Shown in pieces: positions 15,036 to 24,894 of a DNA stretch of 24,915 nucleotides. The notes under the pieces were generated by a model. That model did not search any database, was not told where the DNA came from, and was given only the letters and a program-made list of their open reading frames with translations. The stretch comes from a virus: IMG/VR virus record IMGVR_UViG_3300008267_000482, positions 1-24,915 of that record; one strand, given 5' to 3'. A program made the position numbers and the translations under genes. How positions within the stretch are numbered: position 1 is the first letter of the stretch; each line of letters starts with the position of its first letter.

Positions 15036-17567
15036 ATGGAATACGGTGAAAGATATACACTGTATGCAGCTTCTGGACAGTTCACTAAACTAGACGGAAC
15101 ACCATACATAGGTCCTTATCATATAATGGAGCAAGGACTTCCTATGACAGAGGCTGAACACACTCCAAATTCCGTTGTATTAATTCCTGTTCAACAGACA
15201 CAGACAAGACAGACCTCATCTATTTCAGCTCCAGATCCTAATACAACACTAGACGAGAACGCAACAGTTTACGATCTAATTCCAGTAATCATAAACAAAC
15301 CACCAGTAGTGGTTAAAGCAGTAGCTGAAGCCTCAACTCCACCAATTAAACCCTTTGCAGCAGCCGACGCTTCTGGTGATTTTATGTATCAGTTTGATGA
15401 TGGAACAGTACGCATACATCAAGCCACTTCTATAGTGCTGCGAGCAGAAGCAGTTCAACCAGATGTCCTTAATGTAGAAAATGGAATACTAGAATACAAG
15501 CCTAGTGATGCAGAATTAGTATACTCCTGGACGTTTGATGGTGAATCTATTAGTGGATTAGACTCTGATGTACTTACTGGTGCACAAAGGAACGTTAGAG
15601 GTAATGAAATTATTCTCACAAGAGTGCAGCCAAGATATGCAGGCACATATACGTGTACTGTCAGTAACGATATTGGAAGTACTGATGCAGGAAGCGTTAC
15701 ATTAGAGATTTACAACTCAAATGTAGATTCATTTTTTTATCAAAATCTACTCGTTAACGGCGACGGATCTGACGATACCTTAGGATGGGAGAGTATTAAT
15801 GACGGCTTCGTATCTTCACAGCTGAGTAGAATTAATGCTCAAACACAAAAGAGTATTGTGGTTAATCCGTTTAATGAGCCATTTGCATGGACTGCAGAGA
15901 TGTTTAATCCGAGACCATATCAACTAAATTACGGAAGTCTCAGACCAACAAATAATCCGGATGCAGTCAATAATATGGCTAACACAAACCTAAAGTTGAG
16001 TACATACTTTACTAGAGTACCATACACATACACCATAAACAACAACATTCCAGTTATTAGAGCATATCAAGATATTGACTTATCTGGAGAGCTTGAGGCA
16101 CACATAAAGGGTGCAATATATGGAGTAGAGGGTTTAAGAGGAGTGTTGTGTGGATATATTGGAAACGCAATCTTTAACTATGAGCTTACGGATGAGTTTA
16201 TTACAATATCAGATCGCAACGACCCGTCTTCCTATTATTTAGGAGCACCCAGAGTTAGTGTAGAAAACTTCAGTAAGGCCGGACCAGGATTTGTAGCAGA
16301 AAAAGTCACTATTACTCTTCAGGAGTTTGCTAACAACCAACCTCTAGAGAGTCGAATCCTTATGGATAATATGACTGAAACCAAAGGCATACTAACATTA
16401 ATGGATCCCTGGACTAAGCGCTTATCAAAATACAAAAACCGCGTTTACTATCAAGGAGACAAAGGATACACTGTTCCAGACAAACCAAGCTTAGGAGATA
16501 GCCGAGATGCACACCTATTTGTTGCAGATGAACTAATGCCAGACTACAGAGAGAGGTATGCGTTTGGTCAATATGCTGAGTTTAATAAGCAAGTTATTGA
16601 ACGCCTAGATCCTCGCACGAATAAGATTAGAATAACTATAAACATAGAAGCACCAGAACTTGGTGTTATGTTTAGAGAGCGTGGAGGTAATGAGTTGACA
16701 TCTGTATCCGATAAGCTAAAGCTGTGGGAAACTTTACCATGGATGTCTACGTGGCCTTCAAGATCGTTTGGAGTTAGAAACAACGATGGCTTCCCAAACG
16801 AAGATAGTGCATACAATCAGTTGAAAAACGATCCTAATATAGAATCTACTGATCTTTTTCAAAAGATACCACAAATAGGTGAGTCCAGAGCGTTAATTTC
16901 GGGTCTCACATTCGCTTTAGTACCAATTTACAAAGGTCGAGTAGGAATAACAAACGATGATGTTAATTCTATCTTTTTACAACTAGAGGAATACACGGAG
17001 GATGTGCCATCTCCAATTCAAACCGATTTGCCACCATATAATGCACTACAAGAAGTAGAAGAAAAACAAGCACAAGAAGCGCAAGCTGCTATACCACTGC
17101 CTGTTCCTGCAAAATACAAACCATCTGCTGCTCAACGAGTTGGTGAAAACGATACAACTATAGACTTTAGTGTAGTAACAGAAGGCCCACCACAACCAGT
17201 TAAAAACGCATTTACAGTAACGCAGGGATTGGTAGAGGCAGGTCGAGATGTGACCCTTAGTGTAACAATTCAAACTTATCACAATGATAGAAACAACTCA
17301 GAGCTTAAGTTTGGAGTTTACGAGTATAGCGGAAAAGACGAGTTAATAGGTCGAATTAGCTCTTGGGTATATCCTGAAGGAGTTAACTCAAATAACAAAG
17401 TAGAGAAAAAACAAAACTATACCACTAACTTTACAATCACAATTCAATCGGAAAAGCTCACAGTTGGTAACTACTACAAGATTATAGGTAATGCAGATGT
17501 AAATAGAGATGGACACAACCATACAGTACTACCCAATACGTCCTTTATGCTAGCAAACTTTGCATAA
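15036..17567 (+). CDS. Large Ig-domain tail/baseplate protein, paralog 1
   Basis: An 843-residue protein. An I-set-like Ig domain spans about 110-228: core Trp165 (YSWTFDG) and F-strand YAGTYTCTVSNDIGS with Cys207. The usual B-strand cysteine is absent, so no canonical disulfide forms. Right after it comes NLLVNGDGSDDTLGW (237-251), which recurs in the next gene and opens a beta-rich region of several hundred residues. A Glu/Ala/Gln-rich helical hinge (about 665-690) precedes a final beta-sandwich (about 705-843) ending HTVLPNTSFMLANFA. Phage Ig domains are known as surface-exposed accessory domains on virions, often thought to bind glycans weakly. Likely a peripheral baseplate or adsorption protein. 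No family name can be given for the main body. Confidence 0.78.
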   Translation: MEYGERYTLYAASGQFTKLDGTPYIGPYHIMEQGLPMTEAEHTPNSVVLIPVQQTQTRQTSSISAPDPNTTLDENATVYDLIPVIINKPPVVVKAVAEASTPPIKPFAAADASGDFMYQFDDGTVRIHQATSIVLRAEAVQPDVLNVENGILEYKPSDAELVYSWTFDGESISGLDSDVLTGAQRNVRGNEIILTRVQPRYAGTYTCTVSNDIGSTDAGSVTLEIYNSNVDSFFYQNLLVNGDGSDDTLGWESINDGFVSSQLSRINAQTQKSIVVNPFNEPFAWTAEMFNPRPYQLNYGSLRPTNNPDAVNNMANTNLKLSTYFTRVPYTYTINNNIPVIRAYQDIDLSGELEAHIKGAIYGVEGLRGVLCGYIGNAIFNYELTDEFITISDRNDPSSYYLGAPRVSVENFSKAGPGFVAEKVTITLQEFANNQPLESRILMDNMTETKGILTLMDPWTKRLSKYKNRVYYQGDKGYTVPDKPSLGDSRDAHLFVADELMPDYRERYAFGQYAEFNKQVIERLDPRTNKIRITINIEAPELGVMFRERGGNELTSVSDKLKLWETLPWMSTWPSRSFGVRNNDGFPNEDSAYNQLKNDPNIESTDLFQKIPQIGESRALISGLTFALVPIYKGRVGITNDDVNSIFLQLEEYTEDVPSPIQTDLPPYNALQEVEEKQAQEAQAAIPLPVPAKYKPSAAQRVGENDTTIDFSVVTEGPPQPVKNAFTVTQGLVEAGRDVTLSVTIQTYHNDRNNSELKFGVYEYSGKDELIGRISSWVYPEGVNSNNKVEKKQNYTTNFTITIQSEKLTVGNYYKIIGNADVNRDGHNHTVLPNTSFMLANFA

Positions 17568-17572
17568 AAGAC

Positions 17573-17580
17573 TATTTATA
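17573..17580 (+). promoter_or_regulatory. TATTTATA leader motif, copy 3
   Basis: An exact TATTTATA, within ACTATTTATAGT (a 5-base inverted repeat around TT), lies four bases before the ATG of the second Ig-domain gene. The very short distance would give a nearly leaderless transcript if this is a -10 element. An alternative is a translation-initiation enhancer. Confidence 0.35.
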
Positions 17581-17584
17581 GTAG

Positions 17585-20335
17585 ATGAGTAAGAGTCAGA
17601 TTTTATTAAACAACTACAACGCCGATGAAGCTTTGCGTGTAGGTGATTTTGCAATGTTACCTATTAATCCAAAGCCACCGATAATAACATCGCACCCCCA
17701 TCGAAATTTAGCTCAAAGCACTTTTACAACTTTCCTTGCAACCGCAACAGGAGGACCAACTAATACAGCAGGCCCAGCGCCTTTAGTCTCAGTGTTTAAT
17801 CGATTCTATATTAGAAGAGGAACTGCACTCAGTTGGACAATGTTTGTATTGGATCCATCCAACATTAACAATCCTGCTGATACATCCAATATAAATTATA
17901 CCTGGAAGCGAGATGGTATACCAGTGTATTCGTTAAACAGACAAAACAATGGTAAGGGAACTCCTTCTGTTAGTTTTACTGAGGAACAAGTTACAGAGGA
18001 ACTCTCAGGAGAGTATATCTGCGAAGTTAGTAATGAATACGGAATAGCAACAACTTCACCGTTTGTCTTAGATATTATTAATTTGGATAATCATCCGTCA
18101 TTCTTTGCTAATCTAGTAAACAACGGAGATGGAGACGGTGGATTAGATGGCTGGATTGACTTAAATGGCGCTTTTCATACGAGTGTAGTTAATAAGGAAA
18201 CTCTTGCATCGGCAGACTCAACTATAGGTGAGTTTAACATAACAACCGGATCAGCCAGCATACCACCATACCCTTTTAGGTTTAATGCACTATCTCAAAA
18301 CTATCTGTTTTACCCAACTTATTACAAACTAGTCAATGCTAATCCAGGATTTGCAGATATTACAGTACCAATACCAACTGATGCATCAGGCACACCAAAT
18401 GGCTTAGCAGACTGGGAGTGGTGGTTTCAAACCGCTGCCCTTCCACCAATTATTGCAAACGAGGATTTAAACAATTACAAGAGCGTTCAGGGTTTTTTCC
18501 CGGGACCAGCATGGATAGATCAATACAATAACAACCTGCAAGCAAAGGGTTCAGCAAACTATCGAACATTAGTAGATGAGCTTGGACTCGAAAGTCCAAG
18601 CATATCTTACTTCACAAGAAATAACCTAAAATTTGGGGATCAGCCTGAAGCAACTTTGCAACAAAGTGTTAACATCACAGATGCAGCACCCTTTGTTGAC
18701 AACCAAGTAGCGGGGGTTGATTTTATTACAGGGCAGTTTTTTGCTTACGTTGGTTTAGCGCTCTCCAGGTATATTATACACTACACAGAAGGTGGAGTAA
18801 AAAAATCAATAAACTGGTACGTTAAAGATATTACAACATACAGAAGGTACTTGGCTGGAGTTGCTAAAGCCACTACTAAAATCACTCCGGATACTGGAAC
18901 AGATATAGAAATTGAACCAGTAGCTGATGATAGGATTAAGGTCAATCTCGAGCATCTTGATAGTGTTGGAAACGTTATTGGCCTAGCAATACCCGTGACT
19001 ACTCCAACAGTAAGAGAGTTGTGGGCAGCAAAAGAGAAAAGCTACTTCCCACTAACATTATATCCTATATTTGCCTTCTTTAATCCGGCAAGCAATCCTA
19101 TAACAGTGTTTGGCACAAAGTATACACACACCGATGCACTACTTCCGTTAATGTTAAACCAAATTAGCGACACTGACACAGATAATCAAGTTGCAGATTT
19201 AGATGCGCAAATTAACACTATCAGTACAAATATCCAAAACTTAACAAACTTTTTGAACATTGTTGATGGTTGGAGAAACACAATAAAAGCCTACACAGAC
19301 CTTCGTGCAGCAGCTGACGCAAGCACAGAATCTGGAATTACCCAAGATGAGCTTAAAGATGCCGAAGATGCAGCAAATGTAGCGAGAGCCAATCTAGATG
19401 CTAGTCCAGAAGGTTCAACACTGACAAATGACCAGCTATATACTCCTAGAGTAACTAGCCGTTCAAACCAAATAAAGAAGAAGGAAGAACTCGAAACACA
19501 AAGAGCATTTATACAGTCAGATTTAGGACGGCAGATTTATGCAGGGACTAGTGCGCTAAGTCCTTCAAGAATCTCATCAGCAGCCTTAGAGCCAGGCTTA
19601 GACCGCAATGCTGCCTTTTTAATGAGCAGGTATGGACAAGGTTATACTCGCAATGGACGTATATATCCAACAGAAGTCTGGGAGCCAGTAATAAATACAT
19701 TTGGCGATGTCTTCTACGAAGATGCAATACAAGTACCCGGAGTAAGAAATAGAGCTTTATTTGATCCTGGTGCAAGTGCGTTTTTTGCTGTACAGAATGA
19801 GGCTGTAATACCAAGAGGAACAAGATTAGTTCGTATTAGTGTTATCGCAGAACACGCCTCAGATACAATAGAAGATACACAACCACAAGCAAAGGGATGG
19901 CAGAGTGATGAAATATACAATCTACTATACAATATAGATCCAATTGACCCTGCAACAAAGGAGCCTACACCAACAACTAACCCACACTATGCTTATCGTA
20001 ATCCACGCTGCAGCATTACAAAGATCAAGTTCCAGTTAATTCCAAACAACGAAACAAGATCGGAAAAACACATTACCTATCAACTACCACCTAGTAATAA
20101 TACGGTAATTGGACTTGCAAGGGATTTAATGATTTCAGATGCTATGGATACTTCACAGCCTGGTCAATTTCAATATAAATTAATAATGCCAGAATACCCT
20201 TCAACACCTCCAAATAATAATGGATCTAAAGAAGAGGCTGACATGCAAAAAGAACAATATGAGGTAATTGAGAATGGTCCAAAAACAATACCACCAAACA
20301 CTCAACAACCAAAAAACGAAATCAAGGCAAAGTAG
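17585..20335 (+). CDS. Large Ig-domain tail/baseplate protein, paralog 2
   Basis: A 916-residue protein with the same opening architecture as its upstream neighbour. An Ig-like domain (about 70-164) has Trp107 (YTWKRDG) and SGEYICEVSNEYG with Cys146 and no B-strand partner. It is followed by NLVNNGDGDGGLDGW (176-190). The middle is beta-rich. A long helical, probably coiled-coil insert lies at about 535-645 (VADLDAQINTISTNIQNL ... KKKEELETQRAFIQSDL), which is missing in paralog 1. After it come a beta section with RLVRISVIAEHASDTI and a disordered Pro/Asn/Lys tail (about 875-916). Probably a second surface-exposed baseplate or fiber-like subunit that arose by duplication and then diverged. 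The leader holds TATTTATA at 17573-17580, only four bases before the ATG. Confidence 0.78.
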   Translation: MSKSQILLNNYNADEALRVGDFAMLPINPKPPIITSHPHRNLAQSTFTTFLATATGGPTNTAGPAPLVSVFNRFYIRRGTALSWTMFVLDPSNINNPADTSNINYTWKRDGIPVYSLNRQNNGKGTPSVSFTEEQVTEELSGEYICEVSNEYGIATTSPFVLDIINLDNHPSFFANLVNNGDGDGGLDGWIDLNGAFHTSVVNKETLASADSTIGEFNITTGSASIPPYPFRFNALSQNYLFYPTYYKLVNANPGFADITVPIPTDASGTPNGLADWEWWFQTAALPPIIANEDLNNYKSVQGFFPGPAWIDQYNNNLQAKGSANYRTLVDELGLESPSISYFTRNNLKFGDQPEATLQQSVNITDAAPFVDNQVAGVDFITGQFFAYVGLALSRYIIHYTEGGVKKSINWYVKDITTYRRYLAGVAKATTKITPDTGTDIEIEPVADDRIKVNLEHLDSVGNVIGLAIPVTTPTVRELWAAKEKSYFPLTLYPIFAFFNPASNPITVFGTKYTHTDALLPLMLNQISDTDTDNQVADLDAQINTISTNIQNLTNFLNIVDGWRNTIKAYTDLRAAADASTESGITQDELKDAEDAANVARANLDASPEGSTLTNDQLYTPRVTSRSNQIKKKEELETQRAFIQSDLGRQIYAGTSALSPSRISSAALEPGLDRNAAFLMSRYGQGYTRNGRIYPTEVWEPVINTFGDVFYEDAIQVPGVRNRALFDPGASAFFAVQNEAVIPRGTRLVRISVIAEHASDTIEDTQPQAKGWQSDEIYNLLYNIDPIDPATKEPTPTTNPHYAYRNPRCSITKIKFQLIPNNETRSEKHITYQLPPSNNTVIGLARDLMISDAMDTSQPGQFQYKLIMPEYPSTPPNNNGSKEEADMQKEQYEVIENGPKTIPPNTQQPKNEIKAK

Positions 20336-20356
20336 GGTAAATCACCATCCTCTACA

Positions 20357-20364
20357 TATTTATA
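20357..20364 (+). promoter_or_regulatory. TATTTATA leader motif, copy 4
   Basis: ACATATTTATACG lies in the 38-base gap before the GTG of the 1506-residue gene, nine bases upstream of that start. It shares the ACATATTTATA context with copy 2. No competing ribosome-binding sequence is present in the gap. Confidence 0.4.
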
Positions 20365-20373
20365 CGAAAGTAA

Positions 20374-23300
20374 GTGGCAAAGTTCAAAATAGATATTGCA
20401 AGTTCTCCAGTTGACCCCGCAAAACCACAGGTTCTGCAGGTAAGCGCTAAGCAGAATGATACATCAAAAGAAGTTGGTGCGGTTGTTAATGTAAAAAATC
20501 CAATGCAATCAAAACCAGCTCCTGCACTTACATCCTCTGTTAGTATAGGGCCAGATCCAATACTCGACACAATTACTATTAACGTAACCCAAGCAGAGGG
20601 TCCAGTGGAACCTTTTGGCGCTAAAGCAAATAGGCCAATCTATGCATATCCAAACGATGTTGTTAGATTTGATTTATTTAACGCAAACAACGCATACTTA
20701 GGTACCAACTATCGCGTGGAAGATTTTGTGTTTCAACAAACAACACAAGGTCAGTCTGTTATTCTAAAGGTCGAGGAGAACGTTCGTGCGCTAGGTTACC
20801 TAGCAGGTCGATACAACTTTTCTTACAAGTTTCACCGCAACATACTAGGTGCTGGAGATGCTCATAAGCTATCCATTCAAGAGATTAGCTTTAATGGATT
20901 AGAACTCAGAGTTCGACCAGTATATTCTACAACACTACCAAACGACGGTTTTTTAGATCAATTCAGAAATGGATTATTTAAGACTAAAAAGAGTCAAATA
21001 ATAACTAATCTATTCTTATTTAAAGACGAAGCAACCTCGTTTCAAGTCTTTGACTATGTTCAAGATAGATTTACAATAGGCGATCCTGACTATAGCATCA
21101 TATTCAAGCTCACAGCCCCACTTCCAGCTGGAGTTGTAGTTGGAGATGAGTTGTGGCTTGCACAGCAGGTTAGTAATGATTATAATGATCAGGTCACACT
21201 AACGCCACCAAACCTAAGACCACCAGTAAGACGTATCTCAGGCGCAAACTTTGATATACTAGCTCGTTTAGGTACAGGTGTTTCTTCAAACTACAAAGAT
21301 AAAGAGGACCTAATATCAACCAATAGTTCTGTTCAATATCAATTACAAGATAAACTCACTAGCTCGTCGCTTGTAGAGGGAATTAACCTTAATCAAGATT
21401 TTCGTAAGTTTGAAAACTTCATTAAGTATTCGTCTGCAACGAGCAGATTAGAAGGGTTCTATTATAAGTTAAGACAGATTGAATCGTACGATAATCGTAT
21501 CAATCAACTTACAATCGATCTAAACGGACTGCCAAGCTCGTCAGCATCAAGTAGCGCTGCATTTACTGCCAACATTAATGGTGCTAAGAGTAGACGAAGT
21601 GCGCTTATCGGGGGGTTTGATGCATATGAAAGGTACCTATACTATCAATCAGCCAGCTATGAGACTTCTAGTTATGGTGAGTTTTGGCCAACAACATGGC
21701 CAAAGGCTAATAGCACAAAACCGTATACTAATGTGTCTCCGACTTCTTCGATGGGGATTGAGTGGTATGAGGGAGCATTGGCATCTGCTAGTGTATTTGA
21801 CACAAGTAACGATAATTCTATAAACAGACTAACTCCAGCACACATTGTTGAAGATAGCGATAATGAAAACTACTTAACACTATTAAGTGCTGTAGGTCAT
21901 TATTTTGATGACGTTCTACCATACGTAGAGCAGATGACTTCCACATACAATAGACAGCAGTCTATATCAGAAGGATTAAGCAAAGACCTCCTATATGTAA
22001 TTGGTGAAAACTTAGGATTTGAGTTTGAGAATGGTAGTACATTAGACGATTTATGGTCATACGCTCTAGGAGTGGATGCGACTGGTAGCGTCAATACGAG
22101 CTACGAGACAACTACCGAGGATACTATGAAGGAGATATGGAAGAGGATTGTAAACAACCTTCCGTATTTATTAAAGACAAAAGGAACTGAGAGAGGTCTT
22201 CGTGCATTAATAAACTGCTTTGGTATTCCTGACACGATTTTACGAATCCGCGAATATGGTGGACATGAAGCTACTTTTGAAACTAAAACAGATTACACGT
22301 TTAATCGCTTTTACTATAGCTTGAAAGTTGGATATAATGGCCAAACAGCAGGTAATCCAAATCAATCAATAAAAGTTCCGTGGCAAGCAGTGTCTCAAAG
22401 CGGTCTATTTCCAGAGACAGTTGAGTTACGTGTTAAAATGGCACCTAACCAAACCAAAAATCAAACGGTATTCGAAGTACCGGATAAGTGGAAAGTTCAA
22501 GCGTTTGCTAGTGGTGGTTATGATTACTTAGGATTCTTCCTTAGTGGTAGTCAAGGTTGGGCCACAGCAAGTGTAAGTTCTTCTATTTACGATGGTAACT
22601 GGCATAGCATCTCTTTGCGTCGAGAAAATAGCACAGACACAGCTACAGACAATCAAACATATACACTCGTATCAAAAGTAGCAAATTACTTAAAGATTGT
22701 TGTCACAGAATCTTCATCATTAAGCATAAACGGAGCAATCAGCTCATCCTACAATAATAGCTTTGTAACGCCAGGCAATTTGTGGATACCAGGAAGTGGA
22801 TCATTTACAATTGCGCAGTCACACTCAATGGAGGTGTTCTCCGGAAGTGTACAGGAGCTAAGGTATTGGGCATCAGCCTTAACTAGAGATATCCTCGACA
22901 ACCACACACTAGCACCGACAAGTTATCAAGGCAATACAGATGGTGTTTTCACCGGAAGCACATCAAGTTTTGATACATTAGCATACAGACTTAGTCTAGG
23001 TTCAGATAGCCAAAAAACAATTGATACAAGCTACCCAGCAACTTCGAGTTTCAATTCACAGCATCCTGATCAAACGAAGGCTATGCCATCAGCATCTTTC
23101 TATAACTTTACAAGTTCAGCGTATCTTGCGGTTATAGAAGAAAATTCTCTTGAATGGCCTGATTTAGGTGCCAATAGAAGTGTTGGTAATAAAGTGAGAA
23201 TTGATAGTACGGTTTTATCGGGCAATCAACTGTATACTGATAGTAAAGCAGAGCGACCCTTAACAGATAGCTACCCTCCAGACAGTCCACGTTTGGGTGT

Positions 23301-24894
23301 ATATTTGTCCCCGGCAAATGAAATCAACCAAAACATAGCAGAACAGTTTGGTGGCATAAGCATAGATGATTACATAGGAGATCCAACCTACCTCGAATTA
23401 GACAATTACCCAGCATTAGCGCAACTACAACGAGAGTATAGCAAAAAATACGCGAATCCAAACAAACCAAATCAGTACGCTCGATTGCTTGATAAGTACA
23501 ATGCTGCTCTCTTTCAGTTGATTAAACGATTTGTACCATATAGAGCAAATACACAAGTAGGTTTAGTAGTAGAGCCGTTGTTAATTGAACGTAGCAAGTT
23601 TGCAATAAAGCAACCGGTTTCTAGCAATCTACTTTACACAGCTTCAATTGACTTGGTAAACCCCTTTCCTCCAAGTGGTGAAGTAGAAGACCCAACAAAC
23701 ACTCCACTTGAGAATTACGTGCAAGAGGCTACAATTGGAGGTGATGAGTCGGATTATCTTACAATACAAGGAGATGCTCAACAAATCATGCCAATCAATA
23801 CTGACGGAATTGATGTGTATAGCTTTGTTAACAGGATTGGAAACGGAAGCGAGTTTTTTGAAGAAGTAGATGGTACAATTGATTTAGGAATTAATGCGGC
23901 AGGTTGGAATGCGCGTTATCAAGGTTCAAAGTATGTTTATATGACTTACGCTTCTAGTGGAAGTAACCCTAGAGTGTTAACATATATTACTTCTAGTCGA
24001 TACGATGAGTATGAGGCACTACCACCTGCAATAATGAAAAGCGCATATAGCTCTCAATTTGCACCAGCAAGACAAATGTACGATCGGGATGTATATAACA
24101 ATAAAGCATTCACCGGACAAAGAGCGCTTACAGCATCAGCTGAATTTTCTTCATCACAGGGTGCAACTAGTAATCCATGGACAAACAACTATGGTTTACG
24201 ATTATCGTTAACATACTCAGGTAGTAGTGCCGGAGGTGTTTATGGGACTAGTGTATATGGATCTAGCATTTACGGTAGTGGTGGTGCAAATGCAATTGCA
24301 CCTCTAACATCAAGCGTTTATTGGTCACTAAACAACACCAACGGCTTATTTTTCAAACCATATACTGCAGGTACGGGATTATACACCGGATCGCTTGCAA
24401 TAGATGCTTTTATGTACGAACCCCAAGATGCTCATACGTATGACTACTTATATCGAGTAACTATTACTACAGAGCTTACTGGTAGTTCGGGTAATCCAAC
24501 ACTTGTAGCATATTTTGGTGGATTTGATTCACCGCTATCACAAAGCTACACACTATCTGGAAAGCAGGTAACATCTTATGTAACAAAAGCAACTGGAACA
24601 GAGCTTGCTATAGCAGTTCAAAAATCAAGCTTTTCTAATACTGAGTTTATTAAAATAACGGGGTTGAAAGTTGAACCATTAAACTACAGAGCACAAGTGC
24701 AAGACTATCATCTCACCTCTGCTAGAGGAATGATTAATGCAAGGTACGAGGGGTGTAAACTAACATCAACTGACTATAACGTTGACAGTCCCGACACAGT
24801 AGATAACGGACCGGTAATTACAGTCACACTGGTAGGTGGATCAACATTTACATCTTCACCAGCAACTCAGCAGGGAACTTTCCAAATTAGATAG
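20374..24894 (+). CDS. gpI/gp7-like baseplate protein with LamG-like insert
   Basis: A 1506-residue protein. After a beta-rich N-terminal third, residues 486-632 form a tail-protein-I-like block (AHIVEDSDNENYLTLL..., then NLPYLLKTKGTERGLRAL at 595-612 and IPDTILRIREYGG). The LP-x-LL-x-x-KGT pattern is the hallmark of P2 gpI and related baseplate proteins, the family to which T4 gp7 is structurally linked. A concanavalin/LamG-like domain sits at about 679-850: YDGNWHSISLRR (739-750) and FSGSVQELRYWASAL (822-836). A second helical block follows, with DDYIGDP at 998-1004 and VVEPLLIERSKF at 1065-1076. The C-terminal 400 residues are Ser/Tyr/Gly-rich beta structure with a short repeat. Likely a wedge backbone protein that also displays a sugar-binding-type domain. 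GTG start; MAKFKIDI reads as a natural N-terminus. Confidence 0.78.
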   Translation: MAKFKIDIASSPVDPAKPQVLQVSAKQNDTSKEVGAVVNVKNPMQSKPAPALTSSVSIGPDPILDTITINVTQAEGPVEPFGAKANRPIYAYPNDVVRFDLFNANNAYLGTNYRVEDFVFQQTTQGQSVILKVEENVRALGYLAGRYNFSYKFHRNILGAGDAHKLSIQEISFNGLELRVRPVYSTTLPNDGFLDQFRNGLFKTKKSQIITNLFLFKDEATSFQVFDYVQDRFTIGDPDYSIIFKLTAPLPAGVVVGDELWLAQQVSNDYNDQVTLTPPNLRPPVRRISGANFDILARLGTGVSSNYKDKEDLISTNSSVQYQLQDKLTSSSLVEGINLNQDFRKFENFIKYSSATSRLEGFYYKLRQIESYDNRINQLTIDLNGLPSSSASSSAAFTANINGAKSRRSALIGGFDAYERYLYYQSASYETSSYGEFWPTTWPKANSTKPYTNVSPTSSMGIEWYEGALASASVFDTSNDNSINRLTPAHIVEDSDNENYLTLLSAVGHYFDDVLPYVEQMTSTYNRQQSISEGLSKDLLYVIGENLGFEFENGSTLDDLWSYALGVDATGSVNTSYETTTEDTMKEIWKRIVNNLPYLLKTKGTERGLRALINCFGIPDTILRIREYGGHEATFETKTDYTFNRFYYSLKVGYNGQTAGNPNQSIKVPWQAVSQSGLFPETVELRVKMAPNQTKNQTVFEVPDKWKVQAFASGGYDYLGFFLSGSQGWATASVSSSIYDGNWHSISLRRENSTDTATDNQTYTLVSKVANYLKIVVTESSSLSINGAISSSYNNSFVTPGNLWIPGSGSFTIAQSHSMEVFSGSVQELRYWASALTRDILDNHTLAPTSYQGNTDGVFTGSTSSFDTLAYRLSLGSDSQKTIDTSYPATSSFNSQHPDQTKAMPSASFYNFTSSAYLAVIEENSLEWPDLGANRSVGNKVRIDSTVLSGNQLYTDSKAERPLTDSYPPDSPRLGVYLSPANEINQNIAEQFGGISIDDYIGDPTYLELDNYPALAQLQREYSKKYANPNKPNQYARLLDKYNAALFQLIKRFVPYRANTQVGLVVEPLLIERSKFAIKQPVSSNLLYTASIDLVNPFPPSGEVEDPTNTPLENYVQEATIGGDESDYLTIQGDAQQIMPINTDGIDVYSFVNRIGNGSEFFEEVDGTIDLGINAAGWNARYQGSKYVYMTYASSGSNPRVLTYITSSRYDEYEALPPAIMKSAYSSQFAPARQMYDRDVYNNKAFTGQRALTASAEFSSSQGATSNPWTNNYGLRLSLTYSGSSAGGVYGTSVYGSSIYGSGGANAIAPLTSSVYWSLNNTNGLFFKPYTAGTGLYTGSLAIDAFMYEPQDAHTYDYLYRVTITTELTGSSGNPTLVAYFGGFDSPLSQSYTLSGKQVTSYVTKATGTELAIAVQKSSFSNTEFIKITGLKVEPLNYRAQVQDYHLTSARGMINARYEGCKLTSTDYNVDSPDTVDNGPVITVTLVGGSTFTSSPATQQGTFQIR
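24238..24282 (+). repeat. Short coding tandem repeat, YGxS type
   Basis: Three consecutive 15-base units inside the 1506-residue gene encode VYGTS, VYGSS and IYGSG (residues 1289-1303). The units differ at the DNA level by silent and conservative changes. This is likely a short beta-turn repeat or flexible hinge in the C-terminal beta region, with no evidence of mobile-element origin. Confidence 0.6.

Noticed and set aside
17571-17582. ACTATTTATAGT inverted repeat as a transcription terminator
   Set aside because: The stem is five A/T-rich pairs with a two-base loop and no U-run after it, so it is too unstable. It is better treated as part of the recurrent TATTTATA motif.
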